Shown here piece after piece: positions 1 to 10,979 of a DNA stretch of 64,000 bases. The DNA lies in the NCBI GenBank assembly GCA_039000515.1, contig JBCFYV010000935.1, forward strand, positions 66,249,109 to 66,313,108, written 5' to 3'. The notes below the pieces were generated by a model. That model saw only the letters and a program-made list of their open reading frames with translations. It was not told the origin of the DNA and searched no databases. Made by a program: the position numbers and the translations under genes. This DNA is from Timema cristinae (taxonomy: Eukaryota > Arthropoda > Insecta > Phasmatodea > Timematidae). The first letter of the stretch is position 1; every line of letters begins with the position of its first letter.

Positions 1-400
1 ACTGTCCTTTTAGAGACGAGCGGATAGTTTTCCGTAAAGGACGTTACCAGACTGTTCTTTTAGAGACGAGCGGATAGTTTTCCGTAAAGGACGTTACCAG
101 ACTGTTCTTTTAGAGACGAGCGGATAGTTTTCCGTAAAGGACGTTACCAGACTGTTCTTTTAGAGACGAGTGGATAGTTTTCCGTAAAGGACGTTACCAG
201 ACTGTCCTTTTAGAGACGAGCGGATAGTTTTCCGTAAAGGACGTTACCAGACTGTTCTTTTAGAGACGAGCGGATAGTTTTCCGTAAAGGACGTTACCAG
301 ACTGTTCTTTTAGAGACGAGTGGATAGTTTTCCGTAAAGGACGTTACCAGACTGTCCTTTTAGAGACGAGCGGATAGTTTTCCGTAAAGAACGTTACCTA
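1..400. repeat. 50-bp minisatellite, 8 units
   Basis: Eight head-to-tail copies of a 50-bp unit starting ACTGTYCTTTTAGAGACGAG, with the period exact at 1, 51, 101 and so on to 351. Units differ only at a few positions (ACTGTCC or ACTGTTC; GAGCGG or GAGTGG), and the variants recur in an ordered pattern that suggests higher-order amplification. The array is cut by the left window edge, so its true length is unknown. No open frame or spacer structure suggests coding or CRISPR. Confidence 0.97.
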
Positions 401-1403
401 CCTTTGACGTCACGGCAGCTCAAGATAGTATTTCCCAGGTTAATGAATTTACGTATTATTTGATGAGTTTTAAAAGTATAACATTGAAATAAAAACTATA
501 CATTATTAAATAATTCTTAAAATAGACTTACAGTATCACAAAATTGTTATTATCTTGAAGTAACTTTTTTTGTAAATGTATTTATTTTATAAATCATCTA
601 TAACCGAGGCTATTTGGTTTATTCGCGAACATGTCCTGTAGGAATATTCCTGCCAGGATGTAGGTTAAAAAGGTAGCTGAGAGCTTATGACTATCTAGAA
701 TAGTAAACAAGGAAAGGGTAATTTTAAAAAAACGAGTCAATGTTTTCAATTCGCAATATTATAATGACTGTTTAAACTCGTCAGCGGAAGAGGGAATAGT
801 GTTATCACAGTAGGTAAACAAGATACCTTTTTTCTCTCTCTCTCTTTCTATCTCGTACATTGGTATCTAAGTGTGATAAGTGCTTAGAATACTTGGCCGT
901 GTCAAGTTAAGATGCAACCCGCTCCGAGAAATAGTTTCTAAGCCTCCAAGTAAGTAACGTCCTGCCGCGCATGCGCGTACACACATGTATTCTCACCAGA
1001 AGGAAATGTTCCCGTGTGAGCCGGGCAAGCCGTGGCCCTCGAACCATGTGTGGAGACAATACGTGTTGGGGGTTGGGGGGGGGGGGCAACAACCGCACGT
1101 CACTCTGGTCTTGGGTCAAGAGGTCTGCCTATTAGGAGGGACTGGGACCAGGCGAGTTGACGAGAGAGACGACAAAAGGTAACTGTGTTTCGGAAGATTT
1201 CGAAAGGAACCATTACCTCCCAATAGAATCCCAACAATGCTATGGACAGACCATCTCAAAAAACAACCGCGTATATTTATTTTCTTTTTGTGCAACATTT
1301 GTTTCATTGTAATTGAGCGTTTTGGTGTTAGAAAGAAGTTTTAACCTCTTCAACTCCAAATTGGTGGGGTAGAAAAAATCGCAAGTCTAGCTTGCACTTG
1401 CCC
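401..1403. other. no recognisable gene or repeat
   Basis: AT-rich sequence without a convincing gene. Visible small features: a palindromic CRE-like TGACGTCA at 405-412, a (TC)n tract near 833-850, a 12-bp perfect palindrome CGCGCATGCGCG at 966-977 (NRF-1-like) and a poly-G run at 1075-1086. The short open frames here have no domain I recognise. Confidence 0.5.
966..977. promoter_or_regulatory. NRF-1-like palindrome
   Basis: The 12-bp self-complementary sequence CGCGCATGCGCG contains the NRF-1 core GCGCATGCGC. It stands in a locally GC-richer stretch (about 955-1160) inside AT-rich DNA. No transcript structure is visible, so a promoter role is only a possibility; chance is also possible. Confidence 0.25.
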
Positions 1404-1668
1404 TTTTTTTTTTTTTTAGCACCGCGTCTTACTACCAGCCCGTGTTATATAACTATGTACTCATTACATTAATGGTTCTATGGATTAGGAAGTTTATATC
1501 TATAGGAAGTGTAAATCTACTCCCGTTTGCTTGGAGGCAGAGGGGAAAACTATTTAGAAAAAAAATCCCTCTCAGTACACCCAACCAAGATTCGAACCTC
1601 AACCTCCCCGTCATCGGCAATCTTAGTCCAGTGAGAGAGTAGCGCGTTAGACCATGCGGTCACCGAAG
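1404..1668 (-). mobile_element. SINE-A copy (antisense)
   Basis: Full-length copy of the class-II tRNA-headed SINE, read on the minus strand. The T-run at 1404-1417 is its A-rich 3' tail, followed by the shared tail motif AGCACCGCGTCTTACTACC in antisense and ending at the head (GCGGTCACCGAAG). Box B is readable as ATTCGAACCTCAACC in antisense. Confidence 0.85.
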
Positions 1669-1744
1669 ACACATACTTTTTTTGCTAAGTCAAAGATGGA
1701 GGAAATTACAAACAAATGTTAAAGAACTCGTCTCACCCAGTAGG

Positions 1745-1950
1745 GCTGTATTTATAGTCTAGTCTCGGGAGTCAACCAATCTCACAGTATACTAATAACA
1801 AGCAGTTCAGGTCAAATGGGGGATTAACTGACCTCTGTATATCTGAGGGGCGTATTTATAGTCTAGTCTCGGGAGTCAACCAATCTCCCAGCGTACTGAT
1901 AACAAGCAGTTCAGGTCAAATGGAGGAATGGCTAACCTCCAAATATCGAC
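1745..1950. repeat. Tandem duplication, 104-bp unit x2
   Basis: GTATTTATAGTCTAGTCTCG starts at 1748 and again at 1852, and the two units stay alignable to about 1945 with scattered substitutions. This is a simple two-copy duplication of otherwise unplaced sequence. Confidence 0.9.
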
Positions 1951-2127
1951 TACATACCCGGACTTTAAGTAAGTAGTCCTAATAGAGCTTGCAACAGACG
2001 TTAAACCTTACAGGAATTTCTGTAGTTTTGATTAGAAGTTAATGTGATTGAGACCAGTTAAAAGTTTTTACCATATTTTAAGAGCTAGTCTATAACTAAC
2101 TAAATTGAAATATAGCTACTCCAAAAC

Positions 2128-2372
2128 CCCACTTGGTTAGTCACGTGGCCTAGGGCGCTACTCTCGAAGTAGATTAGACTGCCAATAATGGGGAGAACCT
2201 AGGTCGGGTGTACTGAGGGTGGTTTATCCAAAATTGTTTTCCACTTTTCTTCCACGCAAATATGGGTACACTTCCTATTAAATATAACTTTCCTAATCCT
2301 TAAAACTATTAGAGTAGTCAGTACATAAACTCATAACCTGAATGGGTAGTAAGACGCGGTGTTAAAAAAAAA
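2128..2372 (+). mobile_element. SINE-A copy
   Basis: Sense copy with a diverged head (CCCACTTGGTTAGTCACGTGG) and a short deletion over box B (AACCTAGGTCGGGTG), so its internal Pol III promoter is probably dead. The body and 3' tail AATGGGTAGTAAGACGCGG with an A-run are intact. Confidence 0.8.
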
Positions 2373-2524
2373 CTAACTGGAAATATAACAAAACACTTTG
2401 ATGGGATTTCTGGTTATAACGTAATTTTGTATATAGCTACCCGGTTAATCGGATGGAGATAGGACCTTTTAAATAAGACTTACACGGATGCCTTTGGATA
2501 CTATCCAACTTGTATCTGAACATT

Positions 2525-2804
2525 GCGGTGACCTGGTGGTCTAGGGGTAAGGTGTCAGACTTCTGTGCTGGCGGCTGGGGTTCAATCCTCGGTCCCGGCA
2601 CATATTTATCTGATTACCAAACCCTTCCTTCACCTCTGACAAGACATCTTGTGAATGTGGGGAATGCCAGGCCTCCACCGTGGTTCGGATTCCACGTTAA
2701 ACTGTAGGTCCTCCATTTCATCTCACAATCACCCTACCATTACACATTAGCGTAAGTGCGTATAACCCGAATGGGTAGTAAGACGCGGTGCTAATAATAA
2801 TAAT
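2525..2804 (+). mobile_element. SINE-B copy, full length with 18-bp TSD
   Basis: Reference SINE-B. The tRNA-like head starts GGTGACCTGGTGGTCTAGGG (box A), with box B GGTTCAATCCTCGGTCC at about 2580-2596. A body of unknown origin follows, then the tail shared with SINE-A and an (AAT)n run. AACTTGTATCTGAACATT flanks it at 2507-2524 and 2805-2822, an 18-bp target-site duplication, which fixes both ends and implies fairly recent LINE-type retrotransposition. Confidence 0.93.
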
Positions 2805-3180
2805 AACTTGTATCTGAACATTACATTGGTTTCCCTTGCTGACTCATCTGTCAATATTAACAGATACTTAAAGAGGGTCGTTAAAGATACGAAATTACAT
2901 TTCCAATATTTCTTTACATAGTTTGTTACTCGTAATAAAATAAGGAATAAATTACTTCTCGAAAGGGGCTTAAGAAGTGTTGTGGAAAAGAAAAAATATT
3001 TAAAAAAACAAAACACAACCTTAAATGAAAAATACAAAATCGCGTTTCATAAGAAGATATTTAATCTCTGTAATATTTTATAATCTTAAAGATGTTAACT
3101 ACTTCAACGTAATTACTGTGCTGATATTTTTTATAACTCAAAGTTTGAAATCAATTTTTAATAGAATCAAATTTGAAAAT

Positions 3181-3412
3181 GAACCGCTTCATTAGCTGAG
3201 TGGTCAAACGCGCTACTCTCGAAGTAGATTAAATTGCCGATGACGGGGAGATCTATGTTCGAACCTAGGTCGGGTGTATTGAGGGTGGTGATTTCAAATG
3301 GTTTTCCACACTCTCTCCACATAAGGGTGGGTACATTTCCTCTAAATGTAACCTTTTAAATTAGTACATAAGCGTATAACCCGAATGCGTAGTAAGACGT
3401 GGTGCTGAAAAC
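3181..3412 (+). mobile_element. SINE-A copy
   Basis: Sense copy with a degraded head (GAACCGCTTCATTAGCTGAG) but an intact CGCGCTACTCTCG segment, body and tail; box B is altered (TGTTCGAACCTAGG). It ends GACGTGGTGCTG followed by an A-rich run. Confidence 0.82.
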
Positions 3413-4377
3413 AATAAGAATAAACGTGGAAATAACTAATTCTGAGAAACTCACACTTAAACGATGCTCACTGCTTGAATCTGAAAAGATATTACTAAGG
3501 CAGCATCTGAAAACCTAAATGGCTGCTAGTAGCTTGTTATCACCACGGGAGTTATTAGTAAATTCCTCAAATGTTTACCCATACAAAATAAGATAATGAT
3601 TACAAATATGTTTTCCATTGTGTTGTGTGTTTTATTATATAGGCTGTCAATTAAGTCACCTTTAATTATTACTTATGGAATAAATAATCAGCCTAAACGA
3701 CATTAAAATATCTTATTCAAGTTGATTAGAAAAATTAGGGGATTATATAGAAAGTTATTGGAGCTATTAAAACTTATTCTAAGATATCAGGTTAGTTATT
3801 TATAGATTTGCCAATTTCAATTCTCACCCACCAAACGTGTAGCTACATTTAAAAGTATTTTTCCCTACTCTGCCTTAAACCATTCGATTAAGGAAGTTGT
3901 TATTGTTAATTTAAATAGCTTAGAGAATATAGAACGTAGTCAATTAATCCTAAGATACAGGAATCTTGGGCCACCTGTATATTAGCGCGTGGGTAATATT
4001 TGTTTACACGCATTGTATTGGAATGGCATCCACTATAGAGTTGTATAATTATAAAGTTTTGAAACTAAACTGTAATAATTTAAACAATAATGAAGTTTAC
4101 AACAAATTGACACAAAATCTAACACTAGTGAATACCCTTAGCTATTCAAAAGGTAACTTACACTTTTATATGAAGCTAAGCACACATTTAAAATGCTATT
4201 AATTAATGGTCAAAAGCTAAATTATAAAAAGTTCCGAACTAATAGTAATGTGTTATTTCCGTAACGAGTTATATTACTTTATTATCTATAGTGGGTTTTT
4301 ATTAGGACAGAACTTTCAACGGTCAGCATTGATAACATTTTACTAAATAATTAGTGCTATTTTACAGGTTTTCCCCT

Positions 4378-4618
4378 TAGCACCCTGTCTTACTACCCGT
4401 TCCAGCTCTACGCCTATTTACGAATTATTCTAATGTGTTAGAGATTAGTAAGGTTAAATTTAAAGGAATGTATTGGCATTCGCGCGGAGGGTAAGTGGAT
4501 AACCCATTAAGGAAAAACCTCCTTCAGTAAACCCAACCGGGATCGAACCCTGATCTCCCCATCATCGGCAGTCTAGTCTATTGCGGTAAAGACTCCTTAG
4601 ACCGTGCGGTCACCGAAA
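4378..4618 (-). mobile_element. SINE-A copy (antisense)
   Basis: Antisense copy running from the tail (TAGCACCCTGTCTTACTACC) to the head (GTGCGGTCACCGAAA). A short insertion interrupts the anticodon-arm region, and several substitutions indicate age. Confidence 0.82.
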
Positions 4619-5031
4619 CATGATTTATAGATATTGATAATGATTTTAATAGTTATCAAAAAGAATAGTTACAGAGCATATGTATTGACGTATTAATATA
4701 TAAACAAATAAGTAGCTTAGATAACTGTAAAAAAAAAGTTTCCTCCTGTCAAAAATGAACTGTAGTAAGTGATAAAAGAATTGTCTGCCCTCCAGAACTA
4801 AAACTGACCTAACTGCTCGCGTGAAAACACACGCAAACACATCTTGAAAGGCTGTCGTTGATTAACAACTTCTTGAAAATACCGCCCAGGATGAATTCTA
4901 CTCGTGATTGCTTATTATTAGCAACTGTCTTCCTTAGTCCCGAGCCCAGCAGGCGACTTTCTCCTTGTTGTACAATCTGTCGCAGTAAAATATGGTTCTG
5001 TTGATACAAAATAGTTATATATATATTATAT

Positions 5032-5280
5032 TTAGCACCGCGTCTTACTACCCGTTCGGGTTATACGCTTTAAGTACTAATTACGCTAATGGATTAGGAA
5101 TTGGGAAGGTTGAATTAGAGGAAGTGAACCCGCATTTGTGTGGAGGGAGAGTGGAAAACCATTTAGGAACCCCCCCCCCCCTCCAGTTCATCCCGACCGA
5201 GATTCGAACCTCGATCTCCCCGTCCTCAGCAGTCGAGCTAAACACGACTAGCGCGTTAGCCAAATACGCCACCGAGGCGG
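5032..5280 (-). mobile_element. SINE-A copy (antisense) with short TSD
   Basis: Well-preserved antisense copy ending in ACGCCACCGAGGCGG. An AT-rich 3' tail (about 5015-5031) lies outside the shared motif. CAAAATAG flanks it at 5007-5014 and 5283-5290, a likely 8-bp duplication. A poly-C tract at 5170-5181 has expanded in its body. Confidence 0.85.
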
Positions 5281-5353
5281 GTCAAAATAGAGTTTTAAGG
5301 TGTCGAATAAAGAGGACGCTGGATAACCAAAGATTACTTTAATATATACTTTT

Positions 5354-5606
5354 AGTCGACCTAAGTTGGTCTTGGAGTAAATTGCTTGCCTCAGGACCTG
5401 ATATTCTTCGGTTCAAATCCAACTGAGGTCAACAGATTTTTCTTATGTGATAAAAAAAATCCTTAGCACAACTTCCTTCGGAAGTTAAGTAAAGCCGTCG
5501 GTCCTATGTCGATTGTGGCTTGTAAAATAACCCTGGAAGGTATGTGGAAATACCTTTCCCAGGTGAAATTGGCAGTGCCTTTCGCGCTCGCTCATAGAAA
5601 TTCTGT
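5354..5606 (+). mobile_element. SINE-C copy
   Basis: Third tRNA-derived family. The head begins AGTCGACCTAAGTTGG, with box A-like TTGGAGTAAATTGCTTGCC and box B GGTTCAAATCCAACTGAGG. The body carries the family hallmark TAGCACAACTTCCTTCGG and the segment CTCGCTCATAGAAATTCT. The last roughly 35 bases of the family tail (CAGAAAGTGC...) are missing. Confidence 0.8.
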
Positions 5607-5980
5607 GTAAAAGTCAATTGGGAAACATTACACCTCCTTAATTCCCTTCGTACACGAGATTTATGCTGGATGGTGTAGGCAGGAGTAACCAGCTGAAGGG
5701 TTAAGCTTGGCTGGATGAAAATAAAATCGAATCCACATTCAGGTTGTTATTTAAAGAAGAAGATACAATTAATGTAATTTTCTATACATATTATCAACTT
5801 TTCCTGAATATTTGTAATGAGGATTGAGAAATTTAACATAACTTTTCCTCTTTATTAGAATGTTTTCGGTCAAATGACACGATGCACACGACAAATATTT
5901 AGTATCCGCTGAAGCAATATTTTATTTATTCTTAACCAAATAAGTTATTTTTATATAACAACTTCAAAATAGAGCTAAAC

Positions 5981-6267
5981 TGATGTTCTAGGGGTAAGGT
6001 TTCGGATTTCAGTGCGGGGGGATCCGGGGTTCAATACTCGGTCCCGGCACAGATTTATCTGATTGCCAAACCCTTCCTTCACCTCTGACAAGACATCTTG
6101 TGAATGTCGGGAATGCCAGGTCTCCACCATGGTTCGGATCCCACGTTAAACTGTAGGTCCTCCATTTCATCTCACAATCACCCTACGATTACACATTAGC
6201 GTAAGTGCGTATAACCCGAACGGGTATTAGACACGTTGCTAATAATAATAATAATAATAATAATAAT
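5981..6267 (+). mobile_element. SINE-B copy, slightly 5' damaged
   Basis: Sense copy missing the first bases of the head (starts near TGATGTTCTAGGGGTAAGG). It belongs to the short subfamily (no GTGATTAATACAC insert) and ends in (AAT)n of about 29 bases. No clear target-site duplication. Confidence 0.88.
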
Positions 6268-6426
6268 TAAATTGAGTTAAAAATAAGACACTGTCGTGTT
6301 AATTGAACCTTGGACCTTTGACGTTCGAACGCTCTTGTAATAAGTTCGAGCATTCCCGAAATAGTACTCTCCCTTGTTTACTAGAGTAGTCATTTGACGG
6401 TTGAAGGTAGAATAGTTTTTATATAT

Positions 6427-6595
6427 TATTATTATCATCAGCACCGCGTCTTACAACCCGTTCGGGTTATACGCACTTACGCTAATGTGTAATGGTAGGG
6501 TGATTGTGAGATTAAATGGAGGACCTACAGTTTAATGTGGAATCCGAACCACGTTGGAGACCTGGCATTCCACACATTCGCAAGTTGTGATTAAT
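6427..6595 (-). mobile_element. SINE-B copy, 5'-truncated (antisense)
   Basis: Antisense SINE-B that keeps the shared tail and body but stops at CAAGTTGTGATTAAT, so the tRNA head is absent. It carries the start of the GTGATTAATACAC insert, so it belongs to the long subfamily. Confidence 0.85.
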
Positions 6596-6764
6596 ATTTT
6601 TTTAAATATAATTTTCTTCACGTATCAAGCAAAGATAGTTTATAGAACTACACAAAATACTTATTTTACTATTTAATTACGTAAAATATAAATTTGTAAT
6701 TTTTTTCTCTTGAAATATATGTATGCTTTTCATGATCCGGTGGGCCGCGGGTTGAAGACCCCTG
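6596..6764. mobile_element. hAT-like terminal remnant
   Basis: The segment ends in GGGCCGCGGGTTGAAGACCC followed by CTG, a form typical of hAT non-autonomous 3' ends (...GTTGAAGACCCCTG). The left terminus is not identifiable and may have been lost to the neighbouring SINE-B. No transposase sequence. Confidence 0.45.
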
Positions 6765-7004
6765 CGCCTTAAACTTTGTGGCCACCGATGATAATAATCT
6801 CACTGAGAAAAAAAATGCATTCAATCTTATTTTGGTGGAGGATTATTTAAATTCCGAGACATATTTTTTAATAAATGCAACTTAATTTAAAATAATGGTA
6901 CCAACTTCAGCAGATCTAAAGTTAATTTAGGGACATATTGTCAATGTTGGCAAATGAACGTTTATATTCTAAACACACTTAGGATATTCTTAGGTACAAT
7001 TTTC

Positions 7005-7250
7005 GTAGGAAGAAAGAACCTTTCAGAAAATAAAATAAAACTTTTCTGCCAAAAATATCAACATTTTACTATATTATTAGTTTTATTTAATAGCTATAAT
7101 TAATATTACCTATCAAAAATGACATCTAGAGATCACATGACCTGATGTATGAGTACGTGAAAGAATATCTATTAGCATTTCTAGGTATCAGATAAGGCTC
7201 TTCCTAAGAGAATTGGACTGTATCTTAATCCGACTAGAATAACTAAGATC
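7005..7250. repeat. Interspersed repeat R1 (copy)
   Basis: AT-rich sequence with the recurrent order CTTTCAGAAAATA, TTTACTATATTATTAG, then CTATCAAAAATGACA, then ATGACCTGATGTATGAGTACG and GAAAG. The same order recurs near 9080, 22140, 30650, 33060, 52360, 52750 and 54600, which defines a family of unknown class (perhaps a MITE). Confidence 0.6.
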
Positions 7251-7671
7251 CACGGTACATCCGTAGCTTGTGAACAGGTCTACATGACAATAGATCTGAC
7301 TGTACGTACTAAACACCTCCCATATTGCACAATCCTTTGCAAGTGTTTATTTCCCTCTTCAATATATTTTTTTTATTCCCCCCTGTGATTAATCCCCACA
7401 CCTCAGAATAATGTTGCAGCTCAGAAGAGTAATTTTATATTCGAAAGAACAGCTTGTGTGTTGGTTGGTTGGTATCCCTGTGAACAATGAGGTGAGACAT
7501 GGAAAGTTCTACGTCATGTCCATCTCATCTTCTCGTTCCTTCACTTTCCTTACAAGTTGAGATCAAGACTCTTTTTTTCGGATTAATATCGTGCTCATGT
7601 AGCACTTAACTTCGGCTCTAGGACACTTTTCAGAGGCATAAGTCGCTATCAGCCACATTTAAAAAGAAAGA

Positions 7672-7967
7672 AGTCGACCTCAGTTGTCTTGGGGGTAAAG
7701 TGCTCGCCTCAAGACCCGATGCTTGTGGGTTCATACCCAGCCAGGGTCGACGGATTTTTCTTCCGTGATTAAAAATCCGTAGCACAACTTCCTTCGTATG
7801 GGAAACAAAGCCGTTGGTTTCATGTCGATTGTGGTATGGAAAAAAAACACCTGTAAAGAATATTAAAATATTTTTCTCGGGAAAATTGGTAGAACCTTTC
7901 ACTCTCGCTCATAGAAATTCTCGTATGCTGATGTAATCAGTCGATTCAGAAAGTGCTCGTTAAATTA
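7672..7967 (+). mobile_element. SINE-C copy, full length
   Basis: Reference SINE-C, running from AGTCGACCTCAGTTGTC to the tail CGATTCAGAAAGTGCTCG. The head holds GGGGTAAAGTGCTCGCC (box A region) and GGGTTCATACCCAGC (box B region). The 3' end TTAAATTA differs from the SINE-A/B tail, so a different LINE partner is likely. Confidence 0.85.
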
Positions 7968-8072
7968 TTCAAAAAATAAAAATAAAGACATTTACTACAA
8001 AAACAATGATCATATACTCATTTGTTGACTAGTGGGATGTTCAACTGTTAAATTAGATAGATATCAATAATA

Positions 8073-8324
8073 CCCACTTCGGTGGCAGCATGATCTAAGG
8101 CGTCATACTCGAAATAGACTAACGATGACGGGGAGATTGAAGTTTGAGTCTCAGTTGGGTGTACTGAGGGTGATTTTTTTTTTCATAAATGGTTTTCTAC
8201 TCTCACTCTATACAAGTGTGGATACACTTCCCCTAAATTCAACCTTTCTCATCCGTAACTCATTAACGTTATTAGTACATAAACGTATATCCTGAACGGG
8301 TAGTAAGACGTGGTGATAAAACTA
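8073..8324 (+). mobile_element. SINE-A copy
   Basis: Sense copy with head CCCACTTCGGTGGCAGCATG, a shortened anticodon-arm region, box B GAGTCTCAGTTGG and tail CCTGAACGGGTAGTAAGACG. The central T-run has expanded. Confidence 0.83.
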
Positions 8325-8422
8325 AAACCATTAGCCTGTAATGGAGTGTTTTACAGGTAAGCATAGATTGTTAAAACTAGCTTGACCAATAACACATATG
8401 CTCTGCTCTACACACCTCACAT

Positions 8423-8935
8423 CAGGGGGGGGGGGGTCCACCGGGTCCGAAACTCCCCCGCCCCCCGGATTATTAAAGATAAATAAAAGAATAATACAAA
8501 TCAATGATTTAGCAATGTTAAATCCCCTACATGTTGTGAATACGTATATAATCTATTGAAATTATTATTTATCGTTACAGTAAATAGCTACAGTAGTCCC
8601 ATGGCTTTTTTGGTGCTGACTGACAGCTATGAAAAGCTACCAGACCAAATTAAGTATCCCTACACTGAACCATATGATCTGCAAAAACATGTGTTTAGCA
8701 GCTGTCACTTCTGACGGTCAAAATTTAGGTATATACCTAAATGTTGACAGTCAGTCAGCACCAAATAAGCCACGGGGCTACTGTAGATGTAACGCTCTAA
8801 GCAAACTGTATAATCTTTATATAGTTTCATAAAGTAACTTGTAATTTGTTCAAAGTATGAATAGTATACGAGTAATGAATGGTTTGATTTGACTGTTGAC
8901 TTGTAACTTGTATACTTTGAACCCCCGCGGCCCTG
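8423..8935. mobile_element. hAT-like non-autonomous element with 8-bp TSD
   Basis: The 513-bp insertion starts CAGGGGGGG and ends GCGGCCCTG, giving inverted CAGGG/CCCTG ends with GC-rich subterminal sequence. CCTCACAT is repeated directly outside each end (8415-8422 and 8936-8943). An 8-bp duplication and CAGGG ends fit the hAT superfamily. It carries a mariner-like MITE at 8591-8783 and has no transposase. Confidence 0.75.
8591..8783 (+). mobile_element. Tc1/mariner-like MITE (MITE-A), intact
   Basis: A 193-bp element beginning CAGTAGTCCCATGGC and ending CCACGGGGCTACTG, with inverted arms of about 35-40 bp (CAGTAGYCCCATGGCTTYTT ... GGTGC). TA stands on each side (8589-8590, 8784-8785), as expected for Tc1/mariner-type insertion. 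Inside lies a perfect 20-bp palindrome ATTTAGGTATATACCTAAAT. Further copies lie at 50142-51843 (interrupted) and 58431-58651 (inverted). No coding capacity. Confidence 0.85.
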
Positions 8936-9079
8936 CCTCACATGGGAATGTATGTCTATTAATACCTGACCAATGAGTGTTCTACTGAGTGATGAAAACA
9001 TATCACAGGTACAGTTTCAAATAAGTCTGCTTAGCCTGGAAACAAACCCCATCACCTTTCTGGATATTATCAACAGTCC

Positions 9080-9290
9080 AATTTTCATAGGAATACAATT
9101 TTAGAAAATACAAATAGATTTTTTGCGATCAAAATTGTGATAGCCCTAGTAAAATTGTAAAATTATATTTTATAGTTATTGACAGTATCTATCAAGTGAC
9201 AGCTCCACATTATATGACCAGACGTATGGATATATGAAAGTAAAAATAGTAACTTTTCTAACTTCCTAATAAAATTGGATAGTACCAGAA
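9080..9290. repeat. Interspersed repeat R1 (copy)
   Basis: Diverged copy with TTTTAGAAAATACAAATAG, ATTGACAGTATCTATCAAG, TGACAGCTCCA and ATGACCAGACGTATGGATA in the R1 order. Confidence 0.5.
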
Positions 9291-9356
9291 TCTTGCCTAA
9301 CATGTAACAGTACAAACCTTGTGATCAGCTATCTTACCAATCTCCAGTGGTTGGAA

Positions 9357-9608
<252 letters not shown>

Positions 9609-9807
9609 TCCAGTGGTTGGAATTATTTCTGTAGATAGAATCGTATAGTTTTCTAAAGTGATATTCTGCACCAATGAAATCACTGTATCAAACCAACACG
9701 TGATGTGCAACATCGAACGAAAGATACTGTCAGGACAGATTAACCTAAACTTGTTTTAGTGAACTTCTTCAATTAATTATTTCCCTTTTAGTTTCATCAT
9801 TTAGCCC

Positions 9808-10020
9808 GACACACCTTGGCTCAGTTGATAGCGTGTCTGCCTACAGAGTTAAGGGTTCCGGGATCGATTCCTGACATGGCTGGAAAATTTATCAATGATG
9901 AAAATATGGATTTACCCTTTCACATTGATAAATTAACGGCCGTAGGGCTGGATGTTGTCTTAAGTCTTAAGCTATATTATGAGGCACATGAAACCATGAC
10001 AGGCCTAGTAAGCCGGTAGT
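9808..10020 (+). mobile_element. SINE-D copy
   Basis: Fourth tRNA-like head: ACACCTTGGCTCAGTTGATA (box A, close to the canonical TGGCTCAGTTGG) and CCGGGATCGATTCCTGACA (box B). A body follows with TTTCACATTGATAAATTAA and GGGCTGGATGTTGT. A partner copy is at about 25742-25925. The RTE-like tail phrase CAGGCCACAGGCTGGAAAC follows at 10050-10070; whether it belongs to this SINE is unclear. Confidence 0.65.
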
Positions 10021-10351
10021 GGAAAAAATATTGTTTTAATAAAAAGACCAACCCAGGCCACAGGCTGGAAACAATAATGGATGTAAAGTAGATTCCATCA
10101 TATTATTTGGGTCTATGGCTAGATTTTTTGTATAGTAAGCCAACGTGTAAGACCAGAGATATTAATGACTTGATATGTAAAAGTATAAAGGAGAGAAATG
10201 AGCGTGGTGAGAGGATGAAAAAAATATATTCAAAAACACATGTGGGAAACCACCTTCAGTGAACCCAGCCAAGATTCGTATCCCGACTTTTATGTCAACA
10301 TCAATCGTGTTAAATAAAAATCTAACAATATACCACTCAAGACATCCTTTA

Positions 10352-10441
10352 ATAAATTCCTTCCAATGTGAATATTTCCTCATAAATTCCTTCCAGCGTG
10401 ACTATTCCCTCATAAATTCCTTCCAACGTGAATATTCCTTC
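10352..10441. repeat. 30-bp tandem repeat x3
   Basis: ATAAATTCCTTCCARYGTGA recurs every 30 bases (10352, 10382, 10412) with few mismatches, and a decayed unit precedes the array. Confidence 0.9.
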
Positions 10442-10514
10442 TCTCGTCCCATCATCCTCAGTGACTACTGTGAAACACTCTTGATAGGCTGTTCTCCAGA
10501 GTGTGAGAAACTGC

Positions 10515-10965
10515 ACATGTCCCAACCTCTCCAGTTCTGTGAGTTGTGCCCGTCTGTCCCAACCTCTCCAGTGCTGTGAGTTGTGCCCGTCTGTCCAACC
10601 TCTCCAGTGCTGTGAGTTGTGCCGTCTTGTCCCAACCTCCATTGCTGTGAGTTGTGCCGTCTTGTCCCAACCCCATTGCTGTGAGTTGTGCCCGTCTTGC
10701 CCCAACCTCTCCAGTGCTGTGAGTTGTGCCCGTCTTGCCCCAACCTCTCCAGTGCTGTGAGTTGTGCCCGTCTTGCCCCAACCTCTCCAGTGCTGTGAGT
10801 TGTGCCCGTCTTGTCCCAACCTCCATTGCTGTGAGTTGTGCCCGTCTTGCCCAACTCTCCAGTGCTGTGAGTTGTGCCCGTCTTGCCAACCTCTCCAGTG
10901 CTGTGAGTTGTGCCCGTCTTGCCCCAACCCTCCCTTGCTGTAGTTGTGCCCGTCTTGTCCAAACC
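10515..10965. repeat. about 38-bp minisatellite, about 12 units
   Basis: Units of the form CCCAACCTCTCCAGTGCTGTG plus AGTTGTGCCCGTCTTG repeat about twelve times, with units of about 33-38 bases that differ by small indels. The high C+T content of one strand leaves long frames open on both strands, so the 70-215-residue open frames across this array are by-products of the repeat and not genes. Confidence 0.95.
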
Positions 10966-10979
10966 CCCTAAGAGGAGTA

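Larger units (their letters stand above)
8378..9047 (-). mobile_element. Element X copy, split by a hAT-like insertion
   Basis: Segments 8378-8422 and 8936-9047 are the reverse complement of adjacent parts of element X at about 26837-27000 (TTGACCAATAACACATATGC; CCTCACATGGGAATGTATG; GTTCTACTGAGTGATGAAAA). The right end carries the inverted-repeat arm ACATATCACAGGTACAGTTT ... GCTTAGCCTGG. The two halves are separated by the hAT-like insertion at 8423-8935 and share the duplicated CCTCACAT. Confidence 0.75.

Noticed and set aside
1700..1950. LTR pair from the 104-bp duplication
   Set aside because: Too short, directly adjacent, and without TG...CA ends or primer-binding site.
9808..9885. Possible functional tRNA gene
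   Set aside because: Box A and B are good, but the acceptor and anticodon stems do not pair properly and the sequence continues into a SINE body also found at 25742.
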